The notes under the pieces are model-generated. The model was not told where the DNA came from. It saw only the letters and a program-made list of their open reading frames with translations, and did not search any database. From NCBI RefSeq assembly GCF_022627325.1, contig NZ_JAETZZ010000001.1, positions 62,001 through 126,000 of the forward strand: a DNA stretch of 64,000 nt, written 5' to 3'. Below are positions 1 through 9,959 of the stretch, piece by piece. This DNA comes from Pseudomonas putida. GTDB lineage: Bacteria; Pseudomonadota; Gammaproteobacteria; Pseudomonadales; Pseudomonadaceae. Numbering within the stretch: position 1 is the stretch's first letter; each line of letters begins with the position of its first letter. A program made the position numbers and the translations under genes.

Positions 1-3
1 ACT

Positions 4-1299
4 GTGAGTCAGACGCGCCACTGCCCAGCCGTTCTGATCGCAGCACCGGCATCTGGCCAGGGCAAGACCACCGTGACCGCAGCCCTGGCCCGCCTGCACC
101 GCAACCTTGGGCGCAAGGTCCGTGTGTTCAAATGCGGGCCTGATTTTCTCGACCCGATGATCCTCGAGCGTGCCAGCGGGGCGCCGGTGTACCAGCTCGA
201 CCTGTGGATGATCGGTGCGCAGGAAAGCCGCCGCCTGCTGTGGGACGCGGCGGGTGAGGCCGACCTTATCCTGATAGAGGGCGTGATGGGGCTGTTCGAC
301 GGCACCCCGTCCAGTGCCGACCTGGCGCGCCACTTCGGCGTGCCGGTGTTGGCGGTGATCGATGGTACGGCCATGGCCCAGACCTTTGGTGCACTGGCCC
401 TGGGGTTGGCGCGCTACCAGCCCGACCTGCCGTTCGCTGGGGTGCTCGCCAACCGTGTCGGCAGCCTGCGCCACGCGCAGTTGCTCGAAGGCAGCCTGAG
501 CGAAGGCCTGCGCTGGTACGGCGGGCTGTCGCGCGAGCGCGGTATCGAGCTGCCCAGCCGCCACCTGGGGTTGGTGCAGGCCAGCGAGCTGAATGACCTG
601 GATGCGCGTCTGGATGCTGCCGCCCAGGCACTGGGCAGCAGCTGCGATGCCGCATTGCCGCCGCCGGTGGCATTCGCCGCGCCGCAGGAAGTGCCCTGCA
701 CCGCCTCGCTGGCGGGTGTGCGCATTGGCGTCGCCCGGGACGCAGCGTTCGCCTTCACCTACGGCGCCAACCTCGACCTGCTGCGCAACCTGGGCGCACA
801 GCTGGCGTTCTTCTCACCGCTGCACGACCGCGCGCTGCCCGATGTAGACAGCCTGTACCTGCCGGGCGGCTACCCGGAGCTGTACCACCATGCGCTGGCC
901 GCCAACGCCCCGATGTGCGCCGCGATCCGTGCGCACCACGGCGCGGGCAAGCCGTTGCTGGCCGAGTGCGGTGGCATGCTCTACCTGCTCGATGCCCTGA
1001 CCGACGTAGCCGGTGAGCGTGCAGCGCTGCTCGGCCTGCTGCCCGGCGAGGCGACCATGCAAAAACGCTTGGCGGCGCTGGCCCTGCAAGCTGTGGAGCT
1101 GCCCGAAGGCACTCTGCGCGGCCACACCTACCACCACTCCCTGACCAGCACCGAGCTGCAGCCCATCGCGCGCGGCCTGAGCCCCAACGGCGGGCGCGGC
1201 AACGAGGCGGTCTACCGCCTTGGGCGGCTCACTGCATCCTATGTGCACTTCTATTTCCCCTCCAACCCAGAGGCGGCGGCGGCGCTGTTGCGGCCATGA
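4..1299 (+). CDS. cobB: Cobyrinate a,c-diamide synthase
   Basis: Glutamine- and ATP-dependent amidation of the a and c carboxylates of (hydrogeno)cobyrinate. The N-terminal dethiobiotin-synthetase-like half carries the P-loop ASGQGKTT near residue 17. The C-terminal class I glutamine amidotransferase domain has the nucleophile in LLAECGGML and a late His in YVHFYF. At 431 aa it is the usual family length. The GTG start is three bases from the window edge; its GTGA could overlap the stop of an upstream cobO that lies outside. First gene visible in a nine-gene cobalamin operon, and its stop overlaps the next start by four bases. Confidence 0.95.
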   Translation: MSQTRHCPAVLIAAPASGQGKTTVTAALARLHRNLGRKVRVFKCGPDFLDPMILERASGAPVYQLDLWMIGAQESRRLLWDAAGEADLILIEGVMGLFDGTPSSADLARHFGVPVLAVIDGTAMAQTFGALALGLARYQPDLPFAGVLANRVGSLRHAQLLEGSLSEGLRWYGGLSRERGIELPSRHLGLVQASELNDLDARLDAAAQALGSSCDAALPPPVAFAAPQEVPCTASLAGVRIGVARDAAFAFTYGANLDLLRNLGAQLAFFSPLHDRALPDVDSLYLPGGYPELYHHALAANAPMCAAIRAHHGAGKPLLAECGGMLYLLDALTDVAGERAALLGLLPGEATMQKRLAALALQAVELPEGTLRGHTYHHSLTSTELQPIARGLSPNGGRGNEAVYRLGRLTASYVHFYFPSNPEAAAALLRP

Positions 1300-1946
1300 G
1301 CGAGCACGCCTTCAGTGACGCCGAGCGCGCGGCCGTCTACCGGGCAATCGGCGAGCGCCGCGACATGCGCCACTTCGCCGGCGGCAGCGTTGCGCCTGAC
1401 GTGCTCGGCCGCCTGCTCGGCGCGGCGCACCAGGCCCCCAGCGTTGGCCTGATGCAGCCTTGGCGTTTCATCCGCATCAGCCAGGGGGATCTGCGCGGGC
1501 GGATCCAGGCGCTGGTGGAGGAGGAGCGGGTGCGCACGGCCCAGGCCTTGGGCGAGCGCAGCGACGCCTTCATGAAGCTCAAGGTAGAAGGCATCAACGA
1601 CTGCGCCGAAGTCTTGGTGGCGGCATTGATGGACAACCGCGAGCCACATATTTTCGGCCGGCGGACCTTGCCGGAAATGGACCTCGCCTCGCTCGCCTGC
1701 GCCATTCAGAACCTGTGGCTGGCGGCCCGTGCCGAAGGGCTGGGGCTGGGCTGGGTCTCGTTGTTCGACCCGCAGGCACTGGCTGCGCTGCTGGGCATGC
1801 CTGCCGGCGCCAAACCGGTGGCGGTGCTGTGCCTGGGGCCTGTCACCGAGTTCTATCCGGCGCCCATGCTGGTGATGGAAAACTGGGCCCAGGAACGGCC
1901 TTTGAGCGACATGCTGTATGAGAACCACTGGGGAGAGCGCCCATGA
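1296..1946 (+). CDS. bluB: 5,6-dimethylbenzimidazole synthase
   Basis: Flavin-destructase of the nitroreductase fold that converts reduced FMN plus O2 into dimethylbenzimidazole, the lower ligand of B12. The 216 aa protein has the family start ERRDMRHF, the segment [14 protein letters not shown], and the stretch ending [16 protein letters not shown] overlaps join it to cobB upstream and cobD downstream, so it is translationally coupled. Its presence inside the operon shows that this strain makes its own lower ligand aerobically. Confidence 0.95.
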   Translation: MSEHAFSDAERAAVYRAIGERRDMRHFAGGSVAPDVLGRLLGAAHQAPSVGLMQPWRFIRISQGDLRGRIQALVEEERVRTAQALGERSDAFMKLKVEGINDCAEVLVAALMDNREPHIFGRRTLPEMDLASLACAIQNLWLAARAEGLGLGWVSLFDPQALAALLGMPAGAKPVAVLCLGPVTEFYPAPMLVMENWAQERPLSDMLYENHWGERP

Positions 1947-2851
1947 GTGTCGCCTTGCTGACCGTGGCCGGTGTGGCCCTGGATGCATTGTTCGGCGAGC
2001 CGCAGCGGCGCCATCCGCTGGTGGCCTTCGGTAACCTGGTGTCGAGCCTGGAGCAGCGCCTGAATGCCGGTGGGCGTGGTTGGCGCAGCCACGGCGTGAG
2101 TGCCTGGTTCCTGGCCGTGGTGCCCTTGACCCTGGTGGCGCTGATCCTCTCCTGGCTGCCCTACATTGGCTGGCTGGTGGATGTGCTGGCGCTGTACTGC
2201 GCCCTGGGCCTGCGCAGCCTTGGCGAGCATGTGCTGCCGGTCGCCAGCGCCTTGCGCCAGGGTGATCTGGAGGAGGCGAGGCGCCGCGTCGGTTACCTGG
2301 TCAGCCGCGAGACCGGCGAGCTCGACGAGCCGGCCGTGGCCAGGGCCGCAACCGAATCGGTGCTGGAGAACGGCAGCGATGCCGTGTTCGCCGCGCTGTT
2401 CTGGTTCATCGTGGCCGGAGCGCCGGGCGTGGTCCTGTACCGCCTGAGCAATACGCTGGATGCCATGTGGGGCTACCGCAATGAACGCTTTGAACGCTTC
2501 GGGTGGTGTGCGGCGCGCATCGACGATGTACTCAACTATATTCCCGCCAGGCTGGTGGCACTGACCTACGCCTTGCTCGGCAAAACCCGCCTGGCGCTGG
2601 CCTGTTGGCGCAACCAGGGCCCGATGTGGGACAGCCCCAACGCCGGGCCGGTGATGGCGGCGGGGGCCGGTGCGCTGGGTGTCGAACTCGGTGGCCCGGC
2701 GGTGTATCACGGTGAGCGCCACGAGCGCCCGCGCCTGGGCGAAGGCCCGGTGGCCGATGCCGGTGCCATCGAGCGCGGCTGGGCCCTGGTGCAGCGTGGC
2801 GTGTGGTTGTGGTTGCTGGTGATCTGCGTGGGAGCCTACTGCAATGCTTGA
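1943..2851 (+). CDS. cobD: Adenosylcobinamide-phosphate synthase (CbiB/CobD)
   Basis: Inner-membrane enzyme attaching (R)-1-amino-2-propanol phosphate to adenosylcobyric acid. The 302 aa protein starts with [26 protein letters not shown], whose DALFGEP/HPLVAFG pattern is typical, and has several hydrophobic segments including residues about 50-90 and the C-terminus ([12 protein letters not shown]). It overlaps bluB by four bases and the next gene by eight. Confidence 0.94.
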   Translation: MSVALLTVAGVALDALFGEPQRRHPLVAFGNLVSSLEQRLNAGGRGWRSHGVSAWFLAVVPLTLVALILSWLPYIGWLVDVLALYCALGLRSLGEHVLPVASALRQGDLEEARRRVGYLVSRETGELDEPAVARAATESVLENGSDAVFAALFWFIVAGAPGVVLYRLSNTLDAMWGYRNERFERFGWCAARIDDVLNYIPARLVALTYALLGKTRLALACWRNQGPMWDSPNAGPVMAAGAGALGVELGGPAVYHGERHERPRLGEGPVADAGAIERGWALVQRGVWLWLLVICVGAYCNA

Positions 2852-3836
2852 ACATGGCGGCCGACTGCTCAGGGCAGTGCGGCAATACGGGATTGCCCGG
2901 GAGGCCTGGCTCGATCTGTCCAGCGGTATTGCGCCGTGGGCCTACCCGGTGCCGCCGATCCCGGCGCACGCCTGGGCGCGGCTACCCGAGACCGAAGACG
3001 GCCTCGAAGAGGCGGCCCGACAATATTACGGTGTTGGCCAGTTGTTGCCGGTAGCGGGCTCGCAAGCGGCGATCCAGGCCCTTCCGCATCTGCGCCCGCG
3101 CGGTCGTGTCGGGGTGCTGTCGCCGTGCTATGCCGAGCATCCACAGGCCTGGCGACGCGCCGGGCATCACGTGATCGAACTGGATGAAAGCGAGGCCCAG
3201 GCGTGCCTGGACAGCCTCGATGTGCTGGTGCTGGTCAACCCGAACAACCCCACCGGCCACCGCGTGCCGCGCGATCGCCTGCTGGCATGGCATGCCCGCT
3301 TGGCCGAGCGCGGCGGCTGGTTGGTGGTCGATGAAGCCTTCATGGACAACACGCCCGAGCACAGCGTGGCCGGTTGCGCCGAACGCCCTGGGCTGATCGT
3401 GCTGCGCTCGTTCGGCAAGTTCTTCGGCCTGGCCGGTGTGCGCTTGGGCTGCGTGGCAGCCGAGCAGCCACTGTTGCGGCGCATGGCCGACCTGCTGGGC
3501 CCGTGGACCATCAGCGGCCCGACCCGAGTGCTGGCCCAGGCGTGTTTCGCCGACCTGGCAGCGCACCCGCTGCAGATCGAGCGTTGTGCCCGTGCCAGCC
3601 AACGGCTTGCCCGGCTGCTGGAAAACACTGCCCTGGCCCCGGCAGGTGGTTGCGACCTGTTCCAGTACGTACGCTACGAGCGCGCAGCGCACCTGCATGA
3701 CTTTCTGGCCCGCCGCGGCATCCTGGTGCGCCTGTTCGAACAGCCACCTGCCGTGCGCCTGGGCCTGCCCGCCTGCGCTGCTGAAGAGCAGCGGCTGGCC
3801 CAGGCCCTGGCCGATTATCAGAAGGAAATGGCATGA
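2844..3836 (+). CDS. cobC: Threonine-phosphate decarboxylase
   Basis: PLP-dependent class I/II aminotransferase-fold enzyme that makes aminopropanol phosphate for the nucleotide loop. It has the NPNNPTGH substrate-loop motif, the aspartate-containing strand VVDEAFMD, and the PLP lysine in [14 protein letters not shown]. At 330 aa it matches CobC of the Pseudomonas denitrificans nomenclature (CobD in Salmonella). It overlaps the preceding gene by eight bases, and its stop overlaps the cobQ start. Confidence 0.92.
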   Translation: MLEHGGRLLRAVRQYGIAREAWLDLSSGIAPWAYPVPPIPAHAWARLPETEDGLEEAARQYYGVGQLLPVAGSQAAIQALPHLRPRGRVGVLSPCYAEHPQAWRRAGHHVIELDESEAQACLDSLDVLVLVNPNNPTGHRVPRDRLLAWHARLAERGGWLVVDEAFMDNTPEHSVAGCAERPGLIVLRSFGKFFGLAGVRLGCVAAEQPLLRRMADLLGPWTISGPTRVLAQACFADLAAHPLQIERCARASQRLARLLENTALAPAGGCDLFQYVRYERAAHLHDFLARRGILVRLFEQPPAVRLGLPACAAEEQRLAQALADYQKEMA

Positions 3837-5287
3837 CCACCCTCATGGTGCAAGGCACTACCTCCGACGCCGGCAAGAGCACGCTGGTGACCGCCCTGTG
3901 CCGGTGGCTGCTGCGCCAGGGGGTGGCCGTGGTGCCGTTCAAGCCGCAGAACATGGCACTCAACAGTGCCGTGACTGCCGATGGCGGTGAGATCGGCCGC
4001 GCCCAGGCGGTGCAGGCCCAGGCTTGCCGCCTGGCGCCGCACACCGACATGAACCCGGTGCTGCTCAAGCCCAACAGTGACACCGGCGCCCAGGTCATCA
4101 TCCATGGCCGCGCGGTCACCAGCATGAATGCGGTGGCCTATCACGACTACAAGGCCATCGCCATGCAGGCGGTACTGGCGTCCCACCAGCGCCTCAGCGG
4201 CCAGTACCCGGTGGTGATGGTCGAAGGTGCAGGTTCGCCTGCCGAGATCAACCTGCGTGCGGGTGACATCGCCAACATGGGGTTCGCCGAAGCGGTCGAC
4301 TGCCCGGTGATTCTGGTCGCCGACATCAATCGCGGCGGCGTTTTCGCCCACCTGGTCGGTACCCTGGAACTGCTGTCGCCGACCGAGCAAGCCCGGGTCA
4401 AGGGCTTCGTCATCAACCGTTTCCGTGGCGACATCGCCCTGCTGCAGCCGGGCCTGGACTGGCTGGAGCAGCGCACGGGCAAGCCGGTGCTGGGTGTGCT
4501 GCCGTATGTCACCGACCTGCACCTGGAGGCCGAAGACGGCATCGATGTACGCCAGGCGGCCAAGGATGAGCGCGTGCTCAAGGTGATCGTGCCGGTGCTG
4601 CCGCGCATCAGCAACCACACCGACTTCGACCCATTGCGCCTGCATCCCCAGGTGGACCTGCAGTTCATCGGCCCTGGCCAGCCGATTCCGCCTGCCGACC
4701 TGATCATCCTGCCTGGCTCCAAAAGCGTGCGTGGCGATCTGGCGCAACTGCGCGCGCGCGGTTGGGATACCGCCATCGCCCGCCATCTGCGCTACGGCGG
4801 CAAGCTCATCGGTATCTGTGGCGGCCTGCAGATGCTGGGCCGTGAGGTGCATGATCCGCTCGGCCTCGAGGGGCCTGCCGGGTCCAGCCCGGGGCTGGGC
4901 CTGCTCGATTACGCCACGGTGCTTGAGGCCGAGAAGCAGCTGCGCAACGTAGCCGGAGCCTTGCACCTCGGACAGTCGCCTGTGGCCGGTTACGAGATCC
5001 ATGCCGGCGTCACCCAAGGCCCTGCGCTGGAGCGCCCCGCCGTGCAACTGGCCGATGGCCGCAGCGACGGAGCCATCAGCGCCGACGGGCAGATCCTCGC
5101 CACCTACCTGCACGGCCTGTTCGAAGGCAGCCAGTCGTGCGCAGCGCTGCTGCGTTGGGCGGGCCTGGCGGACGTGCAGCAGATCGATTACCAGGCCCTG
5201 CGCGAGCGGGATATCGAACGCCTGGCCGACCTGGTGGAAAAGCACCTGGACACCGCGCAACTGCGCAAACTTTGTGGGCTCGCCTGA
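3833..5287 (+). CDS. cobQ: Cobyric acid synthase
   Basis: Amidates the b, d, e and g carboxylates of adenosylcobyrinic a,c-diamide. The 484 aa protein has an N-terminal P-loop-like [18 protein letters not shown] and PQNMALNS, and a C-terminal class I glutaminase domain with the nucleophile in [12 protein letters not shown] and the catalytic His in TYLHGLFEG. It overlaps the decarboxylase gene by four bases and is followed after one base by cobU. Confidence 0.96.
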   Translation: MTTLMVQGTTSDAGKSTLVTALCRWLLRQGVAVVPFKPQNMALNSAVTADGGEIGRAQAVQAQACRLAPHTDMNPVLLKPNSDTGAQVIIHGRAVTSMNAVAYHDYKAIAMQAVLASHQRLSGQYPVVMVEGAGSPAEINLRAGDIANMGFAEAVDCPVILVADINRGGVFAHLVGTLELLSPTEQARVKGFVINRFRGDIALLQPGLDWLEQRTGKPVLGVLPYVTDLHLEAEDGIDVRQAAKDERVLKVIVPVLPRISNHTDFDPLRLHPQVDLQFIGPGQPIPPADLIILPGSKSVRGDLAQLRARGWDTAIARHLRYGGKLIGICGGLQMLGREVHDPLGLEGPAGSSPGLGLLDYATVLEAEKQLRNVAGALHLGQSPVAGYEIHAGVTQGPALERPAVQLADGRSDGAISADGQILATYLHGLFEGSQSCAALLRWAGLADVQQIDYQALRERDIERLADLVEKHLDTAQLRKLCGLA

Positions 5288-5288
5288 C

Positions 5289-5810
5289 ATGCGCAACCTG
5301 ATCCTCGGCGGTGCCCGTTCGGGCAAGAGCCGCCTGGCCGAACAACTGGCAGCCGACAGCGGCCTGCCGGTGACCTATATCGCCACCAGCGAACCCCTCG
5401 ACGGCGAAATGAACGAACGGGTACGCCTGCACCGCCAGCGCCGGCCAAGCGATTGGGCGCTGATCGAAGAGCCGCTGGCCCTGGCTGCCGCGCTGCGCGC
5501 CGAAGCGGGCGAAGGGCGCTGCCTGCTGGTGGACTGCCTGACCCTGTGGCTGACCAATCTGTTGATGCTCGACGACGATCAGCGCCTGGCCCAAGAGCGC
5601 GATGCACTGCTCGACTGCCTGGCGCAATTGCCCGGCGTGATCATTCTGGTCAGCAATGAAACCGGCCTGGGTGTAGTGCCCATGGGCGAGCTGACCCGGC
5701 GCTATGTCGACCAGGCCGGCTGGCTGCACCAGGCCGTCGCCGAACGTTGCCAGCGGGTGGTACTCACCGTCGCCGGCCTGCCCCTGATGCTTAAAGGACC
5801 TGCTCTATGA
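5289..5810 (+). CDS. cobU: Adenosylcobinamide kinase / guanylyltransferase
   Basis: Bifunctional CobU/CobP: phosphorylates adenosylcobinamide and transfers GMP. The start is the ATG of [19 protein letters not shown], which puts the P-loop GGARSGKS at residues 7-14. The frame stays open far upstream inside cobQ, but nothing there resembles the family. The 173 aa length is typical. It has the [13 protein letters not shown] segment and the [10 protein letters not shown] guanine-region motif. One base separates it from cobQ and it overlaps cobT by four. Confidence 0.94.
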   Translation: MRNLILGGARSGKSRLAEQLAADSGLPVTYIATSEPLDGEMNERVRLHRQRRPSDWALIEEPLALAAALRAEAGEGRCLLVDCLTLWLTNLLMLDDDQRLAQERDALLDCLAQLPGVIILVSNETGLGVVPMGELTRRYVDQAGWLHQAVAERCQRVVLTVAGLPLMLKGPAL

Positions 5811-6862
5811 ATTCGACCTGGTGGCTTGATGCCTGCCAACCTCTGGACACCGCCGCCATGGATCAGGCCCGCGCCCGTCAGCAGCAGCTGACCAAACCTG
5901 CCGGGTCGCTCGGCCAGCTGGAACACCTGGCTGTGCACCTGGCCGGGCTGCAGGGGGTTGAGCGACCGAGCCTGGATCAGGTCGCCATCACGCTCTTTGC
6001 CGGTGACCATGGCGTGGTCGAGGAGGGGATTTCGGCCTATCCGCAGGCGGTCACCGGGCAGATGTTGCGCAACTTCGTCGGCGGCGGCGCAGCGATCAGC
6101 GTGCTGGCGCGCCAACTGCAGGCCAGCCTGGACGTGGTCGACCTTGGCACCATCGACCCGAACCTGCAATTGCCTGGTGTTCGCCACCTGTGCCTGGGTG
6201 CCGGCACCGCCAACTTCGCCCGCCAGCCGGCGATGACCGAGGTGCAACTGCGGGCGGCCCTGCAAGCCGGCCGTGACAGCGCCCTGCGCGCAGCCCAGAA
6301 CGGCGCGCAGCTGTTCATCGGTGGCGAGATGGGCATTGGCAATACCACGGCTGCTGCAGCGCTGGCCAGCACCCTGCTGGGCTGCCCGGCGCGCGAACTC
6401 AGTGGCCCAGGCACTGGCCTGGACAGCGCAGGGGTCCGCCACAAGGCTGAGGTGATAGAGCGCGCTTTGGTGCTGCACGGCCTGCGTGCCGACGACCCGC
6501 TGCAGGCGCTGGCCTGTGTGGGTGGTTTTGAGATCGCCGCCCTGGCCGGCGCCTACCTGGCCTGTGCACAGCAGGGCATCGCGGTGTTGGTGGACGGCTT
6601 CATCTGCAGCGTCGCCGCGCTGGTAGCCGTGCGCCTGAACCCACACTGCCGGGCCTGGCTGCTGTTTGCCCACCAAGGTGCCGAGCCTGGGCACAAGGCG
6701 TTGCTCGAGGCCCTGCAGGCCGAGCCGCTGCTGGCCCTGGGGCTGCGCCTGGGCGAGGGCAGCGGTGCGGCGCTGGCGGTGCCACTGTTGCGCATGGCCT
6801 GCGTGCTGCATGGGCAGATGGCGACCTTTGCCGAAGCGGCCGTGGCGGACCGGCCGGCATGA
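5807..6862 (+). CDS. cobT: Nicotinate-nucleotide:dimethylbenzimidazole phosphoribosyltransferase
   Basis: Makes alpha-ribazole phosphate from dimethylbenzimidazole and nicotinate mononucleotide. The 351 aa protein has [34 protein letters not shown] and the catalytic glutamate in [12 protein letters not shown] near the C-terminus, all hallmark CobT signatures. It partners with bluB three genes upstream. Four-base overlaps on both sides keep it in the operon. Confidence 0.96.
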   Translation: MNSTWWLDACQPLDTAAMDQARARQQQLTKPAGSLGQLEHLAVHLAGLQGVERPSLDQVAITLFAGDHGVVEEGISAYPQAVTGQMLRNFVGGGAAISVLARQLQASLDVVDLGTIDPNLQLPGVRHLCLGAGTANFARQPAMTEVQLRAALQAGRDSALRAAQNGAQLFIGGEMGIGNTTAAAALASTLLGCPARELSGPGTGLDSAGVRHKAEVIERALVLHGLRADDPLQALACVGGFEIAALAGAYLACAQQGIAVLVDGFICSVAALVAVRLNPHCRAWLLFAHQGAEPGHKALLEALQAEPLLALGLRLGEGSGAALAVPLLRMACVLHGQMATFAEAAVADRPA

Positions 6863-7428
6863 TTCTGCACTTGCTGCGCCACGGTGAAACCGAACAGGGT
6901 GGCGGTTTGCGTGGCAGCCTGGACGATGCCCTCACCGAACTGGGCTGGGCGCAGATGCGCAGTGCCGTGGAGGATCGCGCCCCTTGGCAAGTAGTGGTCA
7001 GCTCACCCTTGCAGCGCTGTGCGCGGTTTGCCGATGAGCTGGGTGACCGGCTGGGTTTGACGGTGCAGCGCGAAGCCGATCTGCAAGAGTTGCACTTCGG
7101 TGAGTGGGAAGGGCGCAGCGCCCTGCAGATCATGCAGACGCAAGCGGATGAGCTGGGGCGTTTCTGGGCCGATCCTTACAGCTATACGCCGCCCGGCGGT
7201 GAGGCCGTCAGTGCGTTCGCCCAGCGGGTGCTGGGGGCTGTCGCCCGCTTGCATCAGCAGCATGCCGGCAAGCAGGTGTTGCTGGTCACCCACGGTGGTG
7301 TCATGCGCCTGCTGCTGGCGCGTGCGCGCGGTTTGCCCAAGGAGCAGTTGCTGCAGGTCGAAGTGGGCCACGGCGCGCTTGTACGTCTGGGCCTGGGCGG
7401 AGACGGCCAATTGACCGAGGTGCACTGA
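6859..7428 (+). CDS. cobC: Alpha-ribazole phosphatase (histidine phosphatase family)
   Basis: Removes phosphate from alpha-ribazole phosphate or the cobalamin phosphate. The 189 aa protein has the phosphohistidine motif [10 protein letters not shown] with His at residue 8, a second arginine in SSPLQRC, the acid-base region FGEWEGRS, and the second His in [10 protein letters not shown]. The name CobC in the Salmonella sense collides with the decarboxylase above. It sits between cobT and cobS, with a one-base gap to cobS. Confidence 0.9.
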   Translation: MILHLLRHGETEQGGGLRGSLDDALTELGWAQMRSAVEDRAPWQVVVSSPLQRCARFADELGDRLGLTVQREADLQELHFGEWEGRSALQIMQTQADELGRFWADPYSYTPPGGEAVSAFAQRVLGAVARLHQQHAGKQVLLVTHGGVMRLLLARARGLPKEQLLQVEVGHGALVRLGLGGDGQLTEVH

Positions 7429-7429
7429 A

Positions 7430-8164
7430 ATGCTGCCTTTTTGGATTGCCCTGCAGTTTCTCAGCAGCCTGCCGGTACGCTTGCCCGGTATGCCTGAACC
7501 GCGGGAGGTGGGTCGCTCGCTGCTGTGCTATCCGCTGGTCGGCTTGCTGTTCGGGCTGTTGCTGTGGCTTGCCAGCCATCTGTTGCAAGGCGCGCCGGCA
7601 CCTTTGCACGCGGCGTTGCTGCTGGCCCTATGGGTATTGCTCAGTGGTGCGCTGCACCTGGACGGCCTGGCAGACAGCGCTGATGCGTGGCTGGGTGGGT
7701 TCGGCGATCGCGAGCGCACGCTCAAGATCATGAAGGACCCGCGCAGCGGGCCGATTGCCGTGGTCACCCTGGTGCTGGTGTTGTTGCTGAAGTTCTGTGC
7801 GCTGTGGGTGCTTGTCGAGCGCGGTGCGGGTGCACTGCTGGTGCTGGCACCTGTGATTGGGCGGGCAGCGATGCTGGGGCTGTTCCTGGGCACGCCATAC
7901 GTGCGCCCTGGCGGGCTTGGGCAAGCGCTGGCCGAGCACCTGCCGCGTCGCACGGCGCGCTGGGTGCTGTTGGGCAGTTTGCTGTTCTGCCTGCTGCTGG
8001 GGGGCTGGAGTGCGCTGTGGGTGGGCCTGCTGGCGTTCGCGGTGTTCTGCTGGTTACGACAGCTGATGTGCCAGCGCTTGGGCGGGACCACTGGCGATAC
8101 CGCGGGGGCAGTGCTGGAGTTGCTGGAGCTGGCCGTGGTGCTGGGGCTCGCTTTGGGGATGTAG
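7430..8164 (+). CDS. cobS: Adenosylcobinamide-GDP ribazoletransferase (cobalamin synthase)
   Basis: Membrane enzyme joining adenosylcobinamide-GDP with alpha-ribazole (phosphate), the last step of assembly. The 244 aa hydrophobic protein has the family motifs FLSSLPV, GALHLDGLADSADAWLGG (acidic, Mg-binding) and KIMKDPRSGPIA. It is the last gene of the cob operon: a gap of about 100 bases and a new ribosome-binding site follow. Confidence 0.95.
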   Translation: MLPFWIALQFLSSLPVRLPGMPEPREVGRSLLCYPLVGLLFGLLLWLASHLLQGAPAPLHAALLLALWVLLSGALHLDGLADSADAWLGGFGDRERTLKIMKDPRSGPIAVVTLVLVLLLKFCALWVLVERGAGALLVLAPVIGRAAMLGLFLGTPYVRPGGLGQALAEHLPRRTARWVLLGSLLFCLLLGGWSALWVGLLAFAVFCWLRQLMCQRLGGTTGDTAGAVLELLELAVVLGLALGM

Positions 8165-8261
8165 CTGCACCTGCCAGGTGCAATGCCCGGCAATACATCA
8201 GCAAATGCTTCGTGGGTCGGAAAGGGTATCCTCGGTTTTTTGAATTGGCCAAGGAGGCCTC

Positions 8262-9449
8262 ATGTGGCATTGGATCCTTGCCAGCTTGCTCATCTTTGCC
8301 CTGCCACCGGCCCTTGCCGCCGACCTCATGGGTTTCTGGAGCACCCCGCGCCACGGCGGTAACAGCTTCAACCGCCTGCCACCCGATCAGGCTTACTTCG
8401 ACGCGTTGCGCGGTTATGGCGCCACCTGGGTGCGGCTGTCCTATGACAAATGGCGACCTGCGCAGCGCGACTTTCTGTTGGGTAGCGCCGACCATTACCG
8501 GGGCTTGGCCGAAACGGACCTCAAAATACTGCGTGACACACTTGATCGTGCGCATGAGGCTGGGCTGAAGGTCGTGATTGCCCCACTTTCGCTGCCGGGC
8601 ATGCGCTGGTCGCAAAACAACCAGGGCCAGTTCGATGACCGCCTGTGGCAAGACAAGCAGTACTGGGCCCAGGCGGCCGATTTCTGGCGTGACCTGGCGC
8701 GCGAGCTCAAGGGCCACCCGGCCATCGCTGCCTACAACCTGATCAACGAACCTGCACCGGAGCGTGAGGGCGGCCTCGCCGAGCATGCGCCCGAGCCGCA
8801 CATGCAGCAGTGGTATGCGCGCGAAAAGGGCGGTGCACGTGACCTGCCGGGCTTTTACCGGCAACTGCTGCTGGCGATCCGTGAGGTGGATACGCTCACG
8901 CCAGTCATGCTCGACGCTGGTTGGTATGCAGCAGCCGATGCTTTGAGCTACTGGCCCGAGCCGCTCAAGGATCAGCGTGTGCTTTACAGCATTCACATGT
9001 ACGAGCCCTATGCCGCCACCAGCGCGCCAAACATGGCGCGCAAAAAACCGTATGCCTATCCGGGGCCGGTGCCCTTTGCCGGGCAAACCTGGCACTGGGA
9101 TGGCAAACGGGTAGAGCAGTACCTTGAGCAGCCGCTGGCGTGGATGGCGGCCAACAACGTGCCGCGTGAGCGCCTGGTCGTTGGCGAGTTCGGTTGCATG
9201 CGCCGCTTGCCGGGTTGCAGGCAGTACCTTGAAGACGTGCTCAGCGTGCTTGATCGCAACCAGTTGCACTGGGCCTTCTACAGCTTCCGTGAGGACAGCT
9301 GGGATGGCATGGACTATGAACTGGGTTCGGCCAAGGTGCCCTGGCGCTATTGGCAAGCCATCGATAACGGGGCACCGGACCCGCTGGCGCGCAGCGCTAC
9401 CGAAGCATTCGAGCCGATCCGCCGACGTTTGAGCCCGCAGCAGCGCTGA
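8262..9449 (+). CDS. Secreted glycoside hydrolase, family 5 (cellulase-like)
   Basis: The 395 aa protein has an N-terminal signal peptide (hydrophobic LASLLIFALPPALAA, cleavage before DLMGF), so it acts in the periplasm or outside. The GH5 pattern is clear: RLSYDKWRP, the acid/base Glu in NLINEPAPE, and the nucleophile Glu in VGEFGCMRR. AAGGAGG stands just before the ATG. The substrate is not readable from sequence; endoglucanase/exoglucanase-like subgroups are the nearest. It follows cobS in the same direction but has no link to B12. Confidence 0.82.
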   Translation: MWHWILASLLIFALPPALAADLMGFWSTPRHGGNSFNRLPPDQAYFDALRGYGATWVRLSYDKWRPAQRDFLLGSADHYRGLAETDLKILRDTLDRAHEAGLKVVIAPLSLPGMRWSQNNQGQFDDRLWQDKQYWAQAADFWRDLARELKGHPAIAAYNLINEPAPEREGGLAEHAPEPHMQQWYAREKGGARDLPGFYRQLLLAIREVDTLTPVMLDAGWYAAADALSYWPEPLKDQRVLYSIHMYEPYAATSAPNMARKKPYAYPGPVPFAGQTWHWDGKRVEQYLEQPLAWMAANNVPRERLVVGEFGCMRRLPGCRQYLEDVLSVLDRNQLHWAFYSFREDSWDGMDYELGSAKVPWRYWQAIDNGAPDPLARSATEAFEPIRRRLSPQQR

Positions 9450-9471
9450 AACTTCTTGCAACATGCCAAAC

Positions 9472-9487
9472 GCGGGTATATACACGT
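9472..9487. promoter_or_regulatory. Probable MarR operator, upstream copy
   Basis: GCGGGTATATACACGT matches the perfect palindrome at 9913 in 14 of 16 positions and lies five bases before the marR start codon. Binding here would block translation-proximal transcription of the regulator itself (inferred). Confidence 0.6.
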
Positions 9488-9491
9488 AACC

Positions 9492-9896
9492 ATGTTGACC
9501 AGTGAATGCATCTGCACCCACCTGCGTCGTGCCGCCCGTGGGGTGAGCCGGCATTACGACGAAGCCCTCGAAGGTTTCGGCATCAACGTCGCCCAATTTT
9601 CCCTATTGCGCCACCTGCAGCGGCTCGACCGGCCGAGTATCACCACCCTGGCTGAAGCCATGGGCCTGGAGCGCAGCACCCTTGGCCGCAACCTGAGGGT
9701 GCTGGAAGCCGAAGGCTTGGTAGCTTTGGCTGAGGGGGATGACCAGCGCAACCGTGTCGTGCTGTTGACTGACGCGGGGGCGAGCCGCTTGCAAGCGGCC
9801 TACCCAGCATGGGAGCTGGCGCAGCAAGTACTGGTGCAGCGATTGGGTGAGGGGCAGCGCGACCAGTTGGTGCGTTTGCTGGCAGAACTGGCTTGA
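9492..9896 (+). CDS. MarR-family transcriptional regulator
   Basis: A winged-helix repressor of 134 aa, starting MLTSECICTHLRRA. An ATG 12 codons upstream is possible but would read through the operator-like palindrome. The helix-turn-helix is in TTLAEAMGLERSTLGRNLRVLEAEGLV, followed by the wing GDDQRNRVVLLT. The N-terminal Cys pair (SECICTH) may make it redox- or metal-responsive, which is a guess. It sits between two near-identical palindromes and directly before an MFS gene, the usual MarR/exporter arrangement. Confidence 0.87.
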   Translation: MLTSECICTHLRRAARGVSRHYDEALEGFGINVAQFSLLRHLQRLDRPSITTLAEAMGLERSTLGRNLRVLEAEGLVALAEGDDQRNRVVLLTDAGASRLQAAYPAWELAQQVLVQRLGEGQRDQLVRLLAELA

Positions 9897-9912
9897 GCCA
9901 ATTTGACTTAAA

Positions 9913-9928
9913 GCGGGTATATACCCGC
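9913..9928. promoter_or_regulatory. Perfect 16-bp palindromic MarR operator
   Basis: GCGGGTATATACCCGC is a perfect inverted repeat in the 63-base gap between marR and the MFS gene, about 30 bases before the MFS start. The copy upstream of marR is nearly identical. Confidence 0.7.
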
Positions 9929-9959
9929 ATAACCTTGTGATGTGCTGGAGATAACGACA

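Noticed and set aside
3818..5326. 502-codon open frame antisense to cobQ
   Set aside because: Shadow of cobQ, whose glutaminase and ATP motifs are intact on the sense strand.
1..8164. Cobalamin riboswitch for the cob operon
   Set aside because: The window starts at cobB; any B12 riboswitch would lie upstream, and no B12-box-like sequence is seen between the overlapping genes.
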